From Rariloculus sp963665575 (lineage in GTDB: Bacteria > Pseudomonadota > Gammaproteobacteria > Steroidobacterales > Rariloculaceae): a DNA stretch of 64,000 nt. Made by a program: the position numbers and the translations under genes. A model generated the notes under the pieces. That model searched no databases, was not told the DNA's origin, and saw only the letters and a program-made list of their open reading frames with translations. How positions within the stretch are numbered: position 1 is the first letter of the stretch; each line of letters opens with the position of its first letter. The stretch spans positions 62,001 through 126,000 of the forward strand of contig CAXXDW010000006.1 of NCBI GenBank assembly GCA_963665575.2. Reading direction: 5' to 3'. Shown in pieces: positions 17,706 through 25,724 of the stretch.

Positions 17706-18518
17706 ATGGACAACACATCGTTCGAGCTGTTCAAGCGCCGGCTGTGGCGGGAGGTTCTCAATCATCCCGTCATCGTGGCCAACCCGTACACACGATGGTT
17801 CCGCAACGGCGACTTCTCCCGTGAACAGGCGCGGGCCTTCCTCGTGCAGTTCTCGGTCTTTTCCAACGAGTTCCTGTTCGCTCAGCTACGCAAGATGGTC
17901 AATGCCGAAACCATCGAGGAAATGCGCGCTTCCAAGGAAATTCTCGCCAACGAAATCGGAGTGGGATACCGCGGACGGACTCGCGACGACGCCGAACTCG
18001 GCAGCCTTGTCGGCACGATCGAGGGCGGCACGTTTCACTTTCGCGCCGCTCACTTCGAGCTCTTGCTGCGCATGGCCAAGCCACTGAACCTGACCCTGCC
18101 GCAACTCGGCAAGCGCCGCTTCGGAACGCCCGCGACCCTGCACTTCTGCGATGAACTCGTACGCCTGTACGGCAGCGAGAACTATGCCGTTGCCGAGGCC
18201 GCGTCGTGGGCCGTCGAAAACTGGGCGGCGGCCGGATTCTGGGACGAACTCGTGCAGGGCTGGCAGACGTTCAAGGGGCGGGAGAACCTGCCGGGCCTGA
18301 ACCTGGCCTTCTTCAGTTGGCACGCCCGGCTAGAGGAAACCCACGCTCAACACACCTGGGACGAGCTGGCATCGTTCTACCGTGAACGCAAGGTGGACGA
18401 GGATGCGTTCGTCCGCGACGCCAACGAGATGCTCGACGGCGTCCTCGTATTCTGGACGGGTCTCGACGAACAGCGTCGGCGTCTGGAGGAATCCTCGGAC
18501 CTGCAGATCGCGTCGTAG
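17706..18518 (+). CDS. heme-oxygenase-like diiron oxidase (HDO/PqqC-like) family protein
   Basis: A 270-residue all-helical protein of the TenA/PqqC/heme-oxygenase-like fold. Candidate iron ligands follow the HDO pattern: Glu83 (ANEIG), His116 (FRAAHFELL), Glu164 (VAEAASW), then His206-x3-Glu210-x2-His213 (WHARLEETHAQH). About 20 extra residues seem to lie between Glu83 and His116 compared with the usual spacing. Known relatives include UndA (fatty-acid decarboxylation), SznF (N-nitrosation) and CADD (p-aminobenzoate synthesis), so an O2-dependent oxidation of an amino-acid-like or fatty substrate is plausible but unassigned. A strong GGAGG ribosome-binding site precedes the ATG, and an Lrp/AsnC gene is divergent. 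Confidence 0.72.
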   Translation: MDNTSFELFKRRLWREVLNHPVIVANPYTRWFRNGDFSREQARAFLVQFSVFSNEFLFAQLRKMVNAETIEEMRASKEILANEIGVGYRGRTRDDAELGSLVGTIEGGTFHFRAAHFELLLRMAKPLNLTLPQLGKRRFGTPATLHFCDELVRLYGSENYAVAEAASWAVENWAAAGFWDELVQGWQTFKGRENLPGLNLAFFSWHARLEETHAQHTWDELASFYRERKVDEDAFVRDANEMLDGVLVFWTGLDEQRRRLEESSDLQIAS

Positions 18519-18529
18519 TCACGGGCGCG

Positions 18530-20608
18530 CTAGCGTGAACCCTCGCGCGCCACATCGCAGAACGCCTCATTGCAGCATGCGCCGTCCTCGATATCGGTCC
18601 GGATGTCGGCGTTGAGCAGCGCATTGACGGTCTGACCGGTCGCGGTCGCCGAGAGCCAGACGCCTTTCGGGGTGTAGAGGACCCCGGGCAAGACCGCATC
18701 GCTAATTCTCGCCACCAGGGAAGTCTCTCCGCGCTCGTTGTAGACCGTGAGCGTGTCGCCGTCCGAAATGCCGCGCGGCTTGGCGTCGTCGGGGTGAATC
18801 TCAACCTCTTCCGGGCCGCTCGACAGCGCGCAGTTGCCGAGAGTGGCGTTGGTCCGCTTCGGTGACGACGGCGAAATGACGGTCAGCGGCCAGTCGCGCT
18901 CGACCGGTTCGTAGCGCGGCAGGCCGTAGCCGAACCGAGCCTCGAGATCGCGGCTGTAAAGCTCGATTCGCCCCGACTCGGTCGCGGGTCGCACGGTGGC
19001 GCACATGATCGGCTCAGCGCCGTCGGGGGTGGTCATGGCAAGCGCCGAATCCACCGGCAAGCGGCTCGGTCGGCGGCCTCCCAAGCGGGAGTCGCCATCC
19101 AGGAATGCCGCATTCATCAACTCCTGGTCGCTCTCGCGGAATATGGGCTCGTCGAATCCGAATCGAGCCGCCAGGCGCCGGAAAATCTCGGTGTTCGGCA
19201 GCGACTCGCCGACCGGGGGAATCACCGCGTCGGCTCTTTGCAGATGGCGATGCCCGTAGGCGGCGTAGATGTCTGCGAATTCGAAGTGACTCGAAGCCGG
19301 CAGCACAACATCGCAATATCGCATCGAGTCCGTCATCACCACGTCGGCGCCGGCCACAAACACGTCCTGCCGGGCGAGCGCCCGGCGCATGCGGTTCTGG
19401 TCGGGATGAGTCGCGACCGGATTGTGGTTGTAGATGAATACGGCCCTGATCGGGGGGTCCAGATTGTCTTCGAGCAGCAGGCGCGAGACGTCGACTATGT
19501 TGATGGTCCGCGTACCCTCGGGCACCAGGTCCGGGCGCTGCAAGCGGGTCGTGTCTCGAGGAAAGGCGTGCCCGGGCTTGGCAAATACACCGGCGCCGAG
19601 CCGCCCGTGGTTTCCGGTGAGCGCCTGCAGCGCCATGGCGGCACGCAGGCCGGAGCCGCCGCTGCGACTGCGCTCGACTCCGTTACCGACGGAGACTCCG
19701 ACCGTCGTCGCGTCGCAGTACCACTGCGCAAGAGTGTCGAAGGCCGCGCGGGGCACGCCGCACACTTCAGTCACCGTCTCCGACGTATGCGTGCGGGCAT
19801 GCGCCATGTAGGCGTCGCAGCCATCGACCCACCGATCGATGAATGCCCGGTCGTGGGCGCCGCGCCGCTCGAGCTCGGCCGCCAGCGCGAGAGCCAGCAC
19901 CACATCCGTGCCCGGGCGGATCTGGATGAACAGGTCGGCCTGCTCGGCGATGCGCGTGCGCTTCGGGTCGACGACGATGAGGCGCGCGTCCCTTCCCTTC
20001 CGGGCTGCCTGAATTTCCCGCGCGAGATGCAGGTTGGATACCGTGACGTTGTTGCCCCAGACCACGACGAGATCGGAGTGGCGAATCTGCTCGGGCGGCA
20101 TCCCTGGCGCGGCGCCGTAGAGGCTCGCATAGGCGGAACTGCGCACGAGACCGCAGAGGTGTCCGCGCGACAGCATCGACGCTCCGAGCTTGTGGAAGAA
20201 TCGGCGGTCCATCGAGCCTCCGGCAAGCTCACCGTGCGGGCCGGCATAGTTGAACGGCAGCACCGTCTCCGGGCCGTGCCGCGCGATGGCGCAGGAGATG
20301 TTTGCGTGAATCAGGTCCAGGGCCTCGGCCCAGGAAATCCGCTCGAAGCCGTCCCCGCCTCGAGGGCCGACGCGCTTCATTGGGTGGGTGAGCCGCCCGG
20401 AGCCGTGCACGAACTCCGGAAAGGAACGCGCGACCTTGTTGCAGATCGCCCCGGCCGTATATGGATTGGCCTGCGAGCCGCGTATGCCGAGTACGCGCAG
20501 CCCGTCGGTCGTGACTGAAAGGCTGCAGGTGTCCGGACAATCCAGCGGGCACACGCTGGGTCGCTGCTGCACGGACTTTGCAGTATTCAAGAGAGTGACT
20601 CCTTGCAT
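18530..20608 (-). CDS. molybdopterin-dependent oxidoreductase (DMSO reductase/formate dehydrogenase superfamily)
   Basis: A 692-residue protein. The N-terminal [4Fe-4S] motif has Cys20, Cys24, Cys28 and Cys56 (CPLDCPDTC then GAICNK), followed by molybdopterin-binding segments (DLVVVWGNNVTVSN, VVDPKRTRIAEQAD) and a C-terminal molydopterin dinucleotide-binding domain (EVEIHPDDAKPRGISDGD). There is no Tat signal, so it is probably cytoplasmic. Partner subunits are absent, which fits stand-alone members of this superfamily of uncertain substrate. It converges on the diiron-oxidase gene with an 11-bp gap. Confidence 0.83.
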   Translation of the reverse strand: MQGVTLLNTAKSVQQRPSVCPLDCPDTCSLSVTTDGLRVLGIRGSQANPYTAGAICNKVARSFPEFVHGSGRLTHPMKRVGPRGGDGFERISWAEALDLIHANISCAIARHGPETVLPFNYAGPHGELAGGSMDRRFFHKLGASMLSRGHLCGLVRSSAYASLYGAAPGMPPEQIRHSDLVVVWGNNVTVSNLHLAREIQAARKGRDARLIVVDPKRTRIAEQADLFIQIRPGTDVVLALALAAELERRGAHDRAFIDRWVDGCDAYMAHARTHTSETVTEVCGVPRAAFDTLAQWYCDATTVGVSVGNGVERSRSGGSGLRAAMALQALTGNHGRLGAGVFAKPGHAFPRDTTRLQRPDLVPEGTRTINIVDVSRLLLEDNLDPPIRAVFIYNHNPVATHPDQNRMRRALARQDVFVAGADVVMTDSMRYCDVVLPASSHFEFADIYAAYGHRHLQRADAVIPPVGESLPNTEIFRRLAARFGFDEPIFRESDQELMNAAFLDGDSRLGGRRPSRLPVDSALAMTTPDGAEPIMCATVRPATESGRIELYSRDLEARFGYGLPRYEPVERDWPLTVISPSSPKRTNATLGNCALSSGPEEVEIHPDDAKPRGISDGDTLTVYNERGETSLVARISDAVLPGVLYTPKGVWLSATATGQTVNALLNADIRTDIEDGACCNEAFCDVAREGSR

Positions 20609-20676
20609 TTCATATGGCGGATCGCTTCGCTCACATCGCGGCGCGCGGGAATTCGGAGTGACCCCGCCGCGGCCGG

Positions 20677-21693
20677 CTACAGGCTCATGAAATCGTGCAG
20701 GTCGGCGTCAGCGAGGTGTGAGGGGCTCACGTTCTGCAGGCTGCGGAAAAGCCTCTCCGTCCGGCCCGGGTCGCTGCGTTCCCAGGCCGCGAGCATCGCC
20801 TTGATTTCCGCGCGCTTGAGATTCTGCTGCGAGCCGCACAGGTCGCAGGGGATGATCGGAAACTCGCGAAGTCGCGCATAGCGCGCGATGTCCGGTTCTG
20901 CGCAGTAGGCAAGCGGACGAATGACAACATGGCGCCCGTCGTCGCTCCTGAGCTTCGGCGGCATCGCCTTGAGACTCGCGCCGTAGAACATGTTGAGGAA
21001 CAGCGTCTCGACGAAATCCTCGCGGTGGTGGCCGAGCGCGATCCTGTTGGCGCCGAGCTCGGTGGCGACGCGGTAGAGGATGCCGCGGCGCAGCCTCGAG
21101 CACAGGCCGCAGTAGGTCTTGCCGATGTCGATGACGCGCGTGACGACCGAATAGGTGTCTTCCTCGACGATCCGGTAAGGCACCCCGAGCGTATCGAGGT
21201 ACTTCGGCAAAGTCTCGCTCGGAAACCCGGGTTGCTTCTGGTCGAGGTTCACGGCGACAAGATCGAAGTGCACCGGGGCGCGCCGCTGCAGACCCAACAG
21301 CATGTCAAGCAGCGTGTAGGAGTCCTTGCCGCCCGACAGACACACCATGACGAGATCGCCCTCGCCGATCATGCCGTAGTCGGCGATCGCCCGGCCGGCC
21401 TTGCGGCGCAGCGCAGCCTCGATCGTCCTGCACTCGCCGGACAGTGGTTGTGCGGCAGCCATTGTCGGGATGTCATGCTCGCGGCCGGCGGATTTTCCGG
21501 CGACGGAAGCCACGCCCGCAGTTGCGGGCTCGGAGTCGGCGACGGTCCCCGACGGCACCATGGCGGTCACATCGCTGGGGTCAGGGTTCACTGCAGTCCC
21601 TGGCACCGCTGTCGCGGTCGAGGTCGCTCCGTCAGGCTCGGGGCTCGCTGCACTCCCCGGTGCAGCCGCGCGTGCTCGCGATGCGCCGCTCAT
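20677..21693 (-). CDS. ttcA: tRNA 2-thiocytidine biosynthesis protein TtcA
   Basis: A PP-loop ATPase that installs 2-thiocytidine at position 32 of certain tRNAs. The PP-loop is SGGKDS at residues 120-125 and the iron-sulfur cysteines are two CxxC pairs, Cys195/Cys198 and Cys283/Cys286. Compared with E. coli TtcA it has about 75 extra N-terminal residues rich in Ala, Pro, Ser, Thr and Gly. The true start may be an internal ATG at 21462 (MAAAQPLSGECRT). In favour of the long form, its ATG overlaps the stop of the upstream small membrane-protein gene as ATGA. Confidence 0.92.
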   Translation of the reverse strand: MSGASRARAAAPGSAASPEPDGATSTATAVPGTAVNPDPSDVTAMVPSGTVADSEPATAGVASVAGKSAGREHDIPTMAAAQPLSGECRTIEAALRRKAGRAIADYGMIGEGDLVMVCLSGGKDSYTLLDMLLGLQRRAPVHFDLVAVNLDQKQPGFPSETLPKYLDTLGVPYRIVEEDTYSVVTRVIDIGKTYCGLCSRLRRGILYRVATELGANRIALGHHREDFVETLFLNMFYGASLKAMPPKLRSDDGRHVVIRPLAYCAEPDIARYARLREFPIIPCDLCGSQQNLKRAEIKAMLAAWERSDPGRTERLFRSLQNVSPSHLADADLHDFMSL

Positions 21694-22052
21694 CGCGCGG
21701 TCTCGCCGCGAGCGCTGCCGACCCCGGTTCCATCACCGGCCGCCCCGGTCGTGCTCTCGGGATCTTCGCTGGCTTCGTCGTCGGCGGGACGGCCATCCGC
21801 CGCTGCACCGACGACCTCGGCACGCTCCGGGCGCGCGTCGGCGTCGACGTTTCGCGTAGCAGGGAGGCCCGCCTCGACTGCAGCACTGTTCGCCGCAGAC
21901 TCCCGCCGCGGCCCGTCAACGAGCAGGCCCGTGTAGATGATGGTCGCGATGCTTGCCGCAAACGCCCCGATGAAACCGGCCGCGATGAGGAGCGGCGGGC
22001 GCCCGCGGCGCCCTTGAGGTGACCGACCGTCGCGTTCCCCTGTGCTGCTCAT
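21690..22052 (-). CDS. small single-pass membrane protein, hypothetical
   Basis: A 120-residue ORF with a basic N-terminus (SPQGRRGRPP), one clear transmembrane helix (LLIAAGFIGAFAASIATIIY), and a low-complexity acidic Ala/Glu/Asp/Gly-rich tail. It overlaps the start of ttcA by 4 bp (ATGA), suggesting translational coupling, and is divergent from the nucleoside transporter. No family recognised. The tail composition resembles the odd N-terminus of the adjacent TtcA, so this stretch may be poorly constrained DNA; the hydrophobic helix is the main argument that it is real. Confidence 0.45.
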   Translation of the reverse strand: MSSTGERDGRSPQGRRGRPPLLIAAGFIGAFAASIATIIYTGLLVDGPRRESAANSAAVEAGLPATRNVDADARPERAEVVGAAADGRPADDEASEDPESTTGAAGDGTGVGSARGETAR

Positions 22053-22169
22053 CTGTTGCGTCGTCTGCCTGCCCGCGTGCGCCGAATGGCCGCTGTTCAG
22101 CGCGGCGGCGATGCGCGTATAGTACGCCAACTCACGCGATCCGGTGCCAGCGGCGGGACAGGGCAGCAG

Positions 22170-23417
22170 ATGACGATACTCCAGGGCGCCTTCGGCCTGC
22201 TCGTGCTGACCGCGACCGCCTGGCTCATCAGCGAGAACCGCCGCGCGCTCAGATGGCGGGTGCCGGTCGCCGGACTCGGGCTGCAGTTCGTCATCGCCCT
22301 GATCGTACTCAGGCTGCCGCCGGCACAAAGCGTCTTCGCGAGCCTCAACAACGCCGTCGTCGCCCTGCAGAACGCGACCGAGGCCGGCACGAGTTTCGTC
22401 TTCGGCTATCTCGGCGGCGGACCGCTGCCATTCGAGGAGACGGCGGTCGGCGGCAGCCTCGTGCTCGCATTCCGCGCGCTGCCGCTGCTGATCGTTGTCA
22501 GCGCATTGACATCGCTATTGGCCTACTGGCGGATACTCCCGCTCATCGTCAAGGGTTTCTCGCTGCTTTTCGAGCGGACGCTCGGCGTCGGCGGCGCCGT
22601 GTCGCTGTCTGCCGCCGCCAACATCTTCGTCGGCATGGTCGAGGCGCCACTTTTCATCCGCGACTACCTCAGGGAACTCGACCGCGGCGAACTCTTCATG
22701 GTGATGTGCGTCGGCATGGCGACGATCGCGGGCACCGTGCTTGTGCTCTATACGACCATACTCGGCCCGGTGCTCGACGGTGCCGTCGGACACCTCATCA
22801 CCGCATCGATCATCAGCGCGCCGGCCGCGATCATGGTGGCCTGGATCATGGTGCCTCCGGGCAATCGCAGCACGTCCGCCGAGCTTGCCGACCTCCGCTC
22901 GCAGGCGGCGAGCTCCATGGATGCCGTGACACAGGGCGCAGAGCGCGGTCTTGCGCTCTATCTAAACGTCGTCGCGATGCTGATCGTGCTGCTCGCACTC
23001 GTGCACCTGGCAAATGCCGTACTCGGCCTGCTGCCGGAGTTCGCAGGGCAGGCCCTGAGTCTCGAACGGATGCTCGGCTGGCTCATGGCGCCCGTCGTCT
23101 GGCTCATGGGCATCCCCTGGAGCGAAGCCACGGTCGCGGGCAGCCTCATGGGCATCAAAACGGTGCTCAACGAGCTGCTCGCGTATCTGAGCCTTGCGGA
23201 GCTTTCGGACGGTCAACTCAGCGAGCGCAGCGTACTGATCATGAGTTATGCGCTTTGCGGCATGGCCAACTTCGGCAGTGTCGGCATCATGATCGGCGGG
23301 TTCACGGTAATGATTCCCGAACGGCGCCGCGAAGTCGCAAGCCTCGGCCTGAAATCGATCGTCGGCGGGACGATCGCGACTTGCTGTACGGGCGCGGTTG
23401 TCGGTATCGTCGGATGA
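22170..23417 (+). CDS. CNT-family nucleoside transporter (NupC-like)
   Basis: A 415-residue inner-membrane protein with about ten hydrophobic segments and the concentrative nucleoside transporter signatures: GVGGAVSLSAAANIFVGMVEAP in the core and SYALCGMANFGSVGIMIGG near the C-terminus. It should import nucleosides with a proton or sodium ion. The ATG at 22170 (MTILQGAFGLL) matches the usual CNT N-terminus; the frame is open further upstream but that part is not hydrophobic. A TATAGT box at 22118-22123 may be its -10 element. Confidence 0.9.
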   Translation: MTILQGAFGLLVLTATAWLISENRRALRWRVPVAGLGLQFVIALIVLRLPPAQSVFASLNNAVVALQNATEAGTSFVFGYLGGGPLPFEETAVGGSLVLAFRALPLLIVVSALTSLLAYWRILPLIVKGFSLLFERTLGVGGAVSLSAAANIFVGMVEAPLFIRDYLRELDRGELFMVMCVGMATIAGTVLVLYTTILGPVLDGAVGHLITASIISAPAAIMVAWIMVPPGNRSTSAELADLRSQAASSMDAVTQGAERGLALYLNVVAMLIVLLALVHLANAVLGLLPEFAGQALSLERMLGWLMAPVVWLMGIPWSEATVAGSLMGIKTVLNELLAYLSLAELSDGQLSERSVLIMSYALCGMANFGSVGIMIGGFTVMIPERRREVASLGLKSIVGGTIATCCTGAVVGIVG

Positions 23418-23554
23418 CACAGCCGCGGCCAGAAGCTCGCCGGGCGGCAGTTGCGAAAGCGCGCAGCCGTGAATTTCAGCAGCACAGGCTCCCGGGCGGC
23501 TGCCCGGAAGCGATCGGCGCGGTTCGGGCAAGCGGACGTAACGGAGGTCCGAAG

Positions 23555-24400
23555 TTGTCACACTCGATCGGCGTCGCTGCGATTCCGACGCGAAAACCGC
23601 GTTTTGCGCCACTGGCGCTGCTTGCACCGCTGCTGCTCATGTTCGCGTTTCCGGCGCCGGCCGAGGCACGTCCGCTGCAGCAGGTGCTCAATGAAGGCAC
23701 GCTCCGGGTCGGCGTCGTGCTGTCGACGCCGTGGACGCTGCGCGACGCCGATGGCGAACTTGCAGGCTTCGAAGTCGACGTCGCGAGAAAACTCGCCGAA
23801 GACATGGAGCTTGAGGCCGACATCCGCGTCTACGAGTGGGACAGAATCATCCTCGCTCTGGAAGCCGGCGAGATCGACGTGATCGCGGCGGGCCTCGCCG
23901 TCACCCTGGATCGGGCCCTGCACGTCAACTTCAGCGATCCATATGCCCTGGGCGGTGTCGCACTTGCCACCAACCTCGAGAACACGTCCAACGTACAGGA
24001 ACTGCAGGATCTCAACACCGGCACGCGCAAGATCGGCGCCGTTGAAGGATCCGTGGCAATGGCGCTTGCCGAACGCATCCTGCCGAGGGCCGAACTCGTC
24101 GTCTTCGAGAACGTGGAGTTGGCCCGCAACGCGCTCGTCGCCGGCGAGCTCGACGGCTTTCTCGAGGAAGAGCCGGTGCCGACGTTCCTCGCGATCGAGA
24201 ACCCGGCCATGGTCGACGTACCGATAGCTCGCCCCCTGCTCGAGACCCCGACCGCGTTCGCGGTCGCAAAGGGCGATCCGGATTTCGTGTTTCTTCTGAA
24301 CGCCTGGATCGAAGCCCGTAACGCCGATACCTGGTTGCCGACAACGACCAACTACTGGTTCAGGTCATTGGCCTGGAGGAATCGGGTTGAGTCGCGGTAG
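23555..24400 (+). CDS. periplasmic amino-acid-type ABC substrate-binding protein (SBP_bac_3)
   Basis: A 281-residue solute-binding protein of family 3. The start is a TTG at 23555 with GGAGGT at 23543-23548, six bases upstream; it opens into a signal peptide ending PAPAEA. The mature part begins VLNEGTLRVGVVLSTPW and contains GFEVDVARKLAEDM and EAGEIDVIAAGLAVTLDR, typical of polar amino-acid binding proteins. Overlooking the TTG would lose the signal peptide. No permease or ATPase gene for it is adjacent, so it may use a distant transporter or act as a sensor partner. Confidence 0.8.
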   Translation: MSHSIGVAAIPTRKPRFAPLALLAPLLLMFAFPAPAEARPLQQVLNEGTLRVGVVLSTPWTLRDADGELAGFEVDVARKLAEDMELEADIRVYEWDRIILALEAGEIDVIAAGLAVTLDRALHVNFSDPYALGGVALATNLENTSNVQELQDLNTGTRKIGAVEGSVAMALAERILPRAELVVFENVELARNALVAGELDGFLEEEPVPTFLAIENPAMVDVPIARPLLETPTAFAVAKGDPDFVFLLNAWIEARNADTWLPTTTNYWFRSLAWRNRVESR

Positions 24401-24818
24401 GGCCACCGCGTCACGCGCCCACCACGCTGTCGGGCTCATCGCGTTCGCTTGCCTCGTCGCGCCGGCTGGCGCGTTTGCTCAGGCCGACGAAGACGAGCTG
24501 GCCTTGCCGCCCCGGATCGACAATGTCCCGTCACAGGCGCGGCTTGCGGATCCGCCCGGGGACCGAGTCGACATGATCGAGGAAGTGATTGTTACGAATG
24601 ACAATCCATGGCGATTGCCGGACCTCGGCAGCACCTGGCGCGCGCGGCAGACTCAGGCTGAGGAGCTTGGGAGAATTCGGGCGAATTTCATGCCGCTGTA
24701 CGACCCCGACGATCCGGCCGCGTCACTTGCGCCGCTCTTCCCGGCCAATCGCGAGATGCAGCGCGTGGGCTTCATTCAGCTTTTCCGGGTCCGCTTCGGG
24801 GGGCGCGACACGGACTGA
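24387..24818 (+). CDS. exported hypothetical protein
   Basis: A 143-residue protein with an N-terminal signal sequence (AVGLIAFACLVAPAGAFAQ) and a mature part of about 110 residues of no family I recognise, containing MIEEVIVTNDNPWRLPDLGS. It starts with TTG at 24387, six bases after GGAGGA (24375-24380), and overlaps the end of the binding-protein gene by 14 bp, so the two are probably translationally coupled. The IEEVIVTN stretch looks like a TonB-box/plug start but no receptor follows, so this may be coincidental. Confidence 0.6.
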   Translation: MSRGRATASRAHHAVGLIAFACLVAPAGAFAQADEDELALPPRIDNVPSQARLADPPGDRVDMIEEVIVTNDNPWRLPDLGSTWRARQTQAEELGRIRANFMPLYDPDDPAASLAPLFPANREMQRVGFIQLFRVRFGGRDTD

Positions 24819-24993
24819 CTGTTCGGGGACGGTTTCTTCGGGCCACGGCCCCAAACGCCCAGTCGCTTTTCGCCAGCGTTGTCATCCCTGTACGCGCCGG
24901 CCTCTTGCCGCGAGTTCAGGGTCCTGAGCAGCGGGCAGGCAGGAATCGGACCGGGGGAACGCCGACCCTGCCTGCCCGCGGGCCCGCTTGCCC

Positions 24994-25602
24994 TCAGCGC
25001 CCCCTGCGATCGCGGAAAATGCCGCGACGCCCGGAGCGTTCGTCCTCGCTGATGATGCCGTCGCCATCGCTGTCGAGCTGCTCGAACCGTTCAGCGCTGA
25101 AATCCTCCCGTACGGCCTGAAGCTCGTCGAGCGACCACGCACCGTCGCCGTTGCTGTCGACCTGCAATTGGACACCGTCGCGATCCCGGCCGCCGAAGCG
25201 CGGCGTCCGGAGTTCGTCGCCGGAAAGCTGGCCGTCACCGTTGGCGTCGCGCTGCGTGAACCATTCCTGGGTCGCGTCCGGACGCCCGGCCTGGACCTCT
25301 GCGAGCGTTACGAACCCATCGTCGTCGCTGTCGAGGCGCGTCAGGACCCGGTCGCTGAACCCCGTGCGCACGTTGTCGCTGAGTTCGCCACGGTCGCGGC
25401 CGCCACGAAGTTCTTCGGCCGTCAGAAGCCCGTCGCCGTCAGTATCGCGCGACTGGAAGCGTTGTTCGGCGGCCTCCTGGAAACCGGCCTGATACTCCGT
25501 CAGGCTGATTGCGCCATCCCCGTCCGTGTCCGCCTCAAGCTGCGCCCATGCAGCGTGGCTGCCCAACAGTGCCGCCACCGCGAATGCCAAATCGATTCTC
25601 AT
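24994..25602 (-). CDS. secreted EF-hand calcium-binding protein
   Basis: A 202-residue protein with a signal peptide (IDLAFAVAALLGSHAAWA) and six DxDxDG-type calcium loops, starting near residues 25, 53, 91, 119, 149 and 177 (for example DTDGDGAISLTE and DSDGDGIISEDE). Six paired loops suggest three EF-hand pairs in the periplasm or outside the cell. The ATG at 25602 is chosen because AGGAGAGG sits just upstream; an in-frame ATG at 25647 would add fifteen residues before the signal peptide. The function beyond calcium binding is not evident. Confidence 0.83.
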   Translation of the reverse strand: MRIDLAFAVAALLGSHAAWAQLEADTDGDGAISLTEYQAGFQEAAEQRFQSRDTDGDGLLTAEELRGGRDRGELSDNVRTGFSDRVLTRLDSDDDGFVTLAEVQAGRPDATQEWFTQRDANGDGQLSGDELRTPRFGGRDRDGVQLQVDSNGDGAWSLDELQAVREDFSAERFEQLDSDGDGIISEDERSGRRGIFRDRRGR

Positions 25603-25724
25603 CTGCCTCTCCTTTGCCGTAAGCATCGCTTCCGAAGGAAGCATCAAGTCACGATGAGAAATCTAATCGTTTGCGCGGCGTCAGTCCGTCAAGAAACCTC
25701 CAGAATTCACAAGCTGACTGGCGC

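Noticed and set aside
22019..23554. Long frame upstream of the binding protein at 23555
   Set aside because: It is the +1 shadow of the nucleoside transporter and is Arg-rich; the TTG at 23555 with GGAGGT gives a proper signal peptide.
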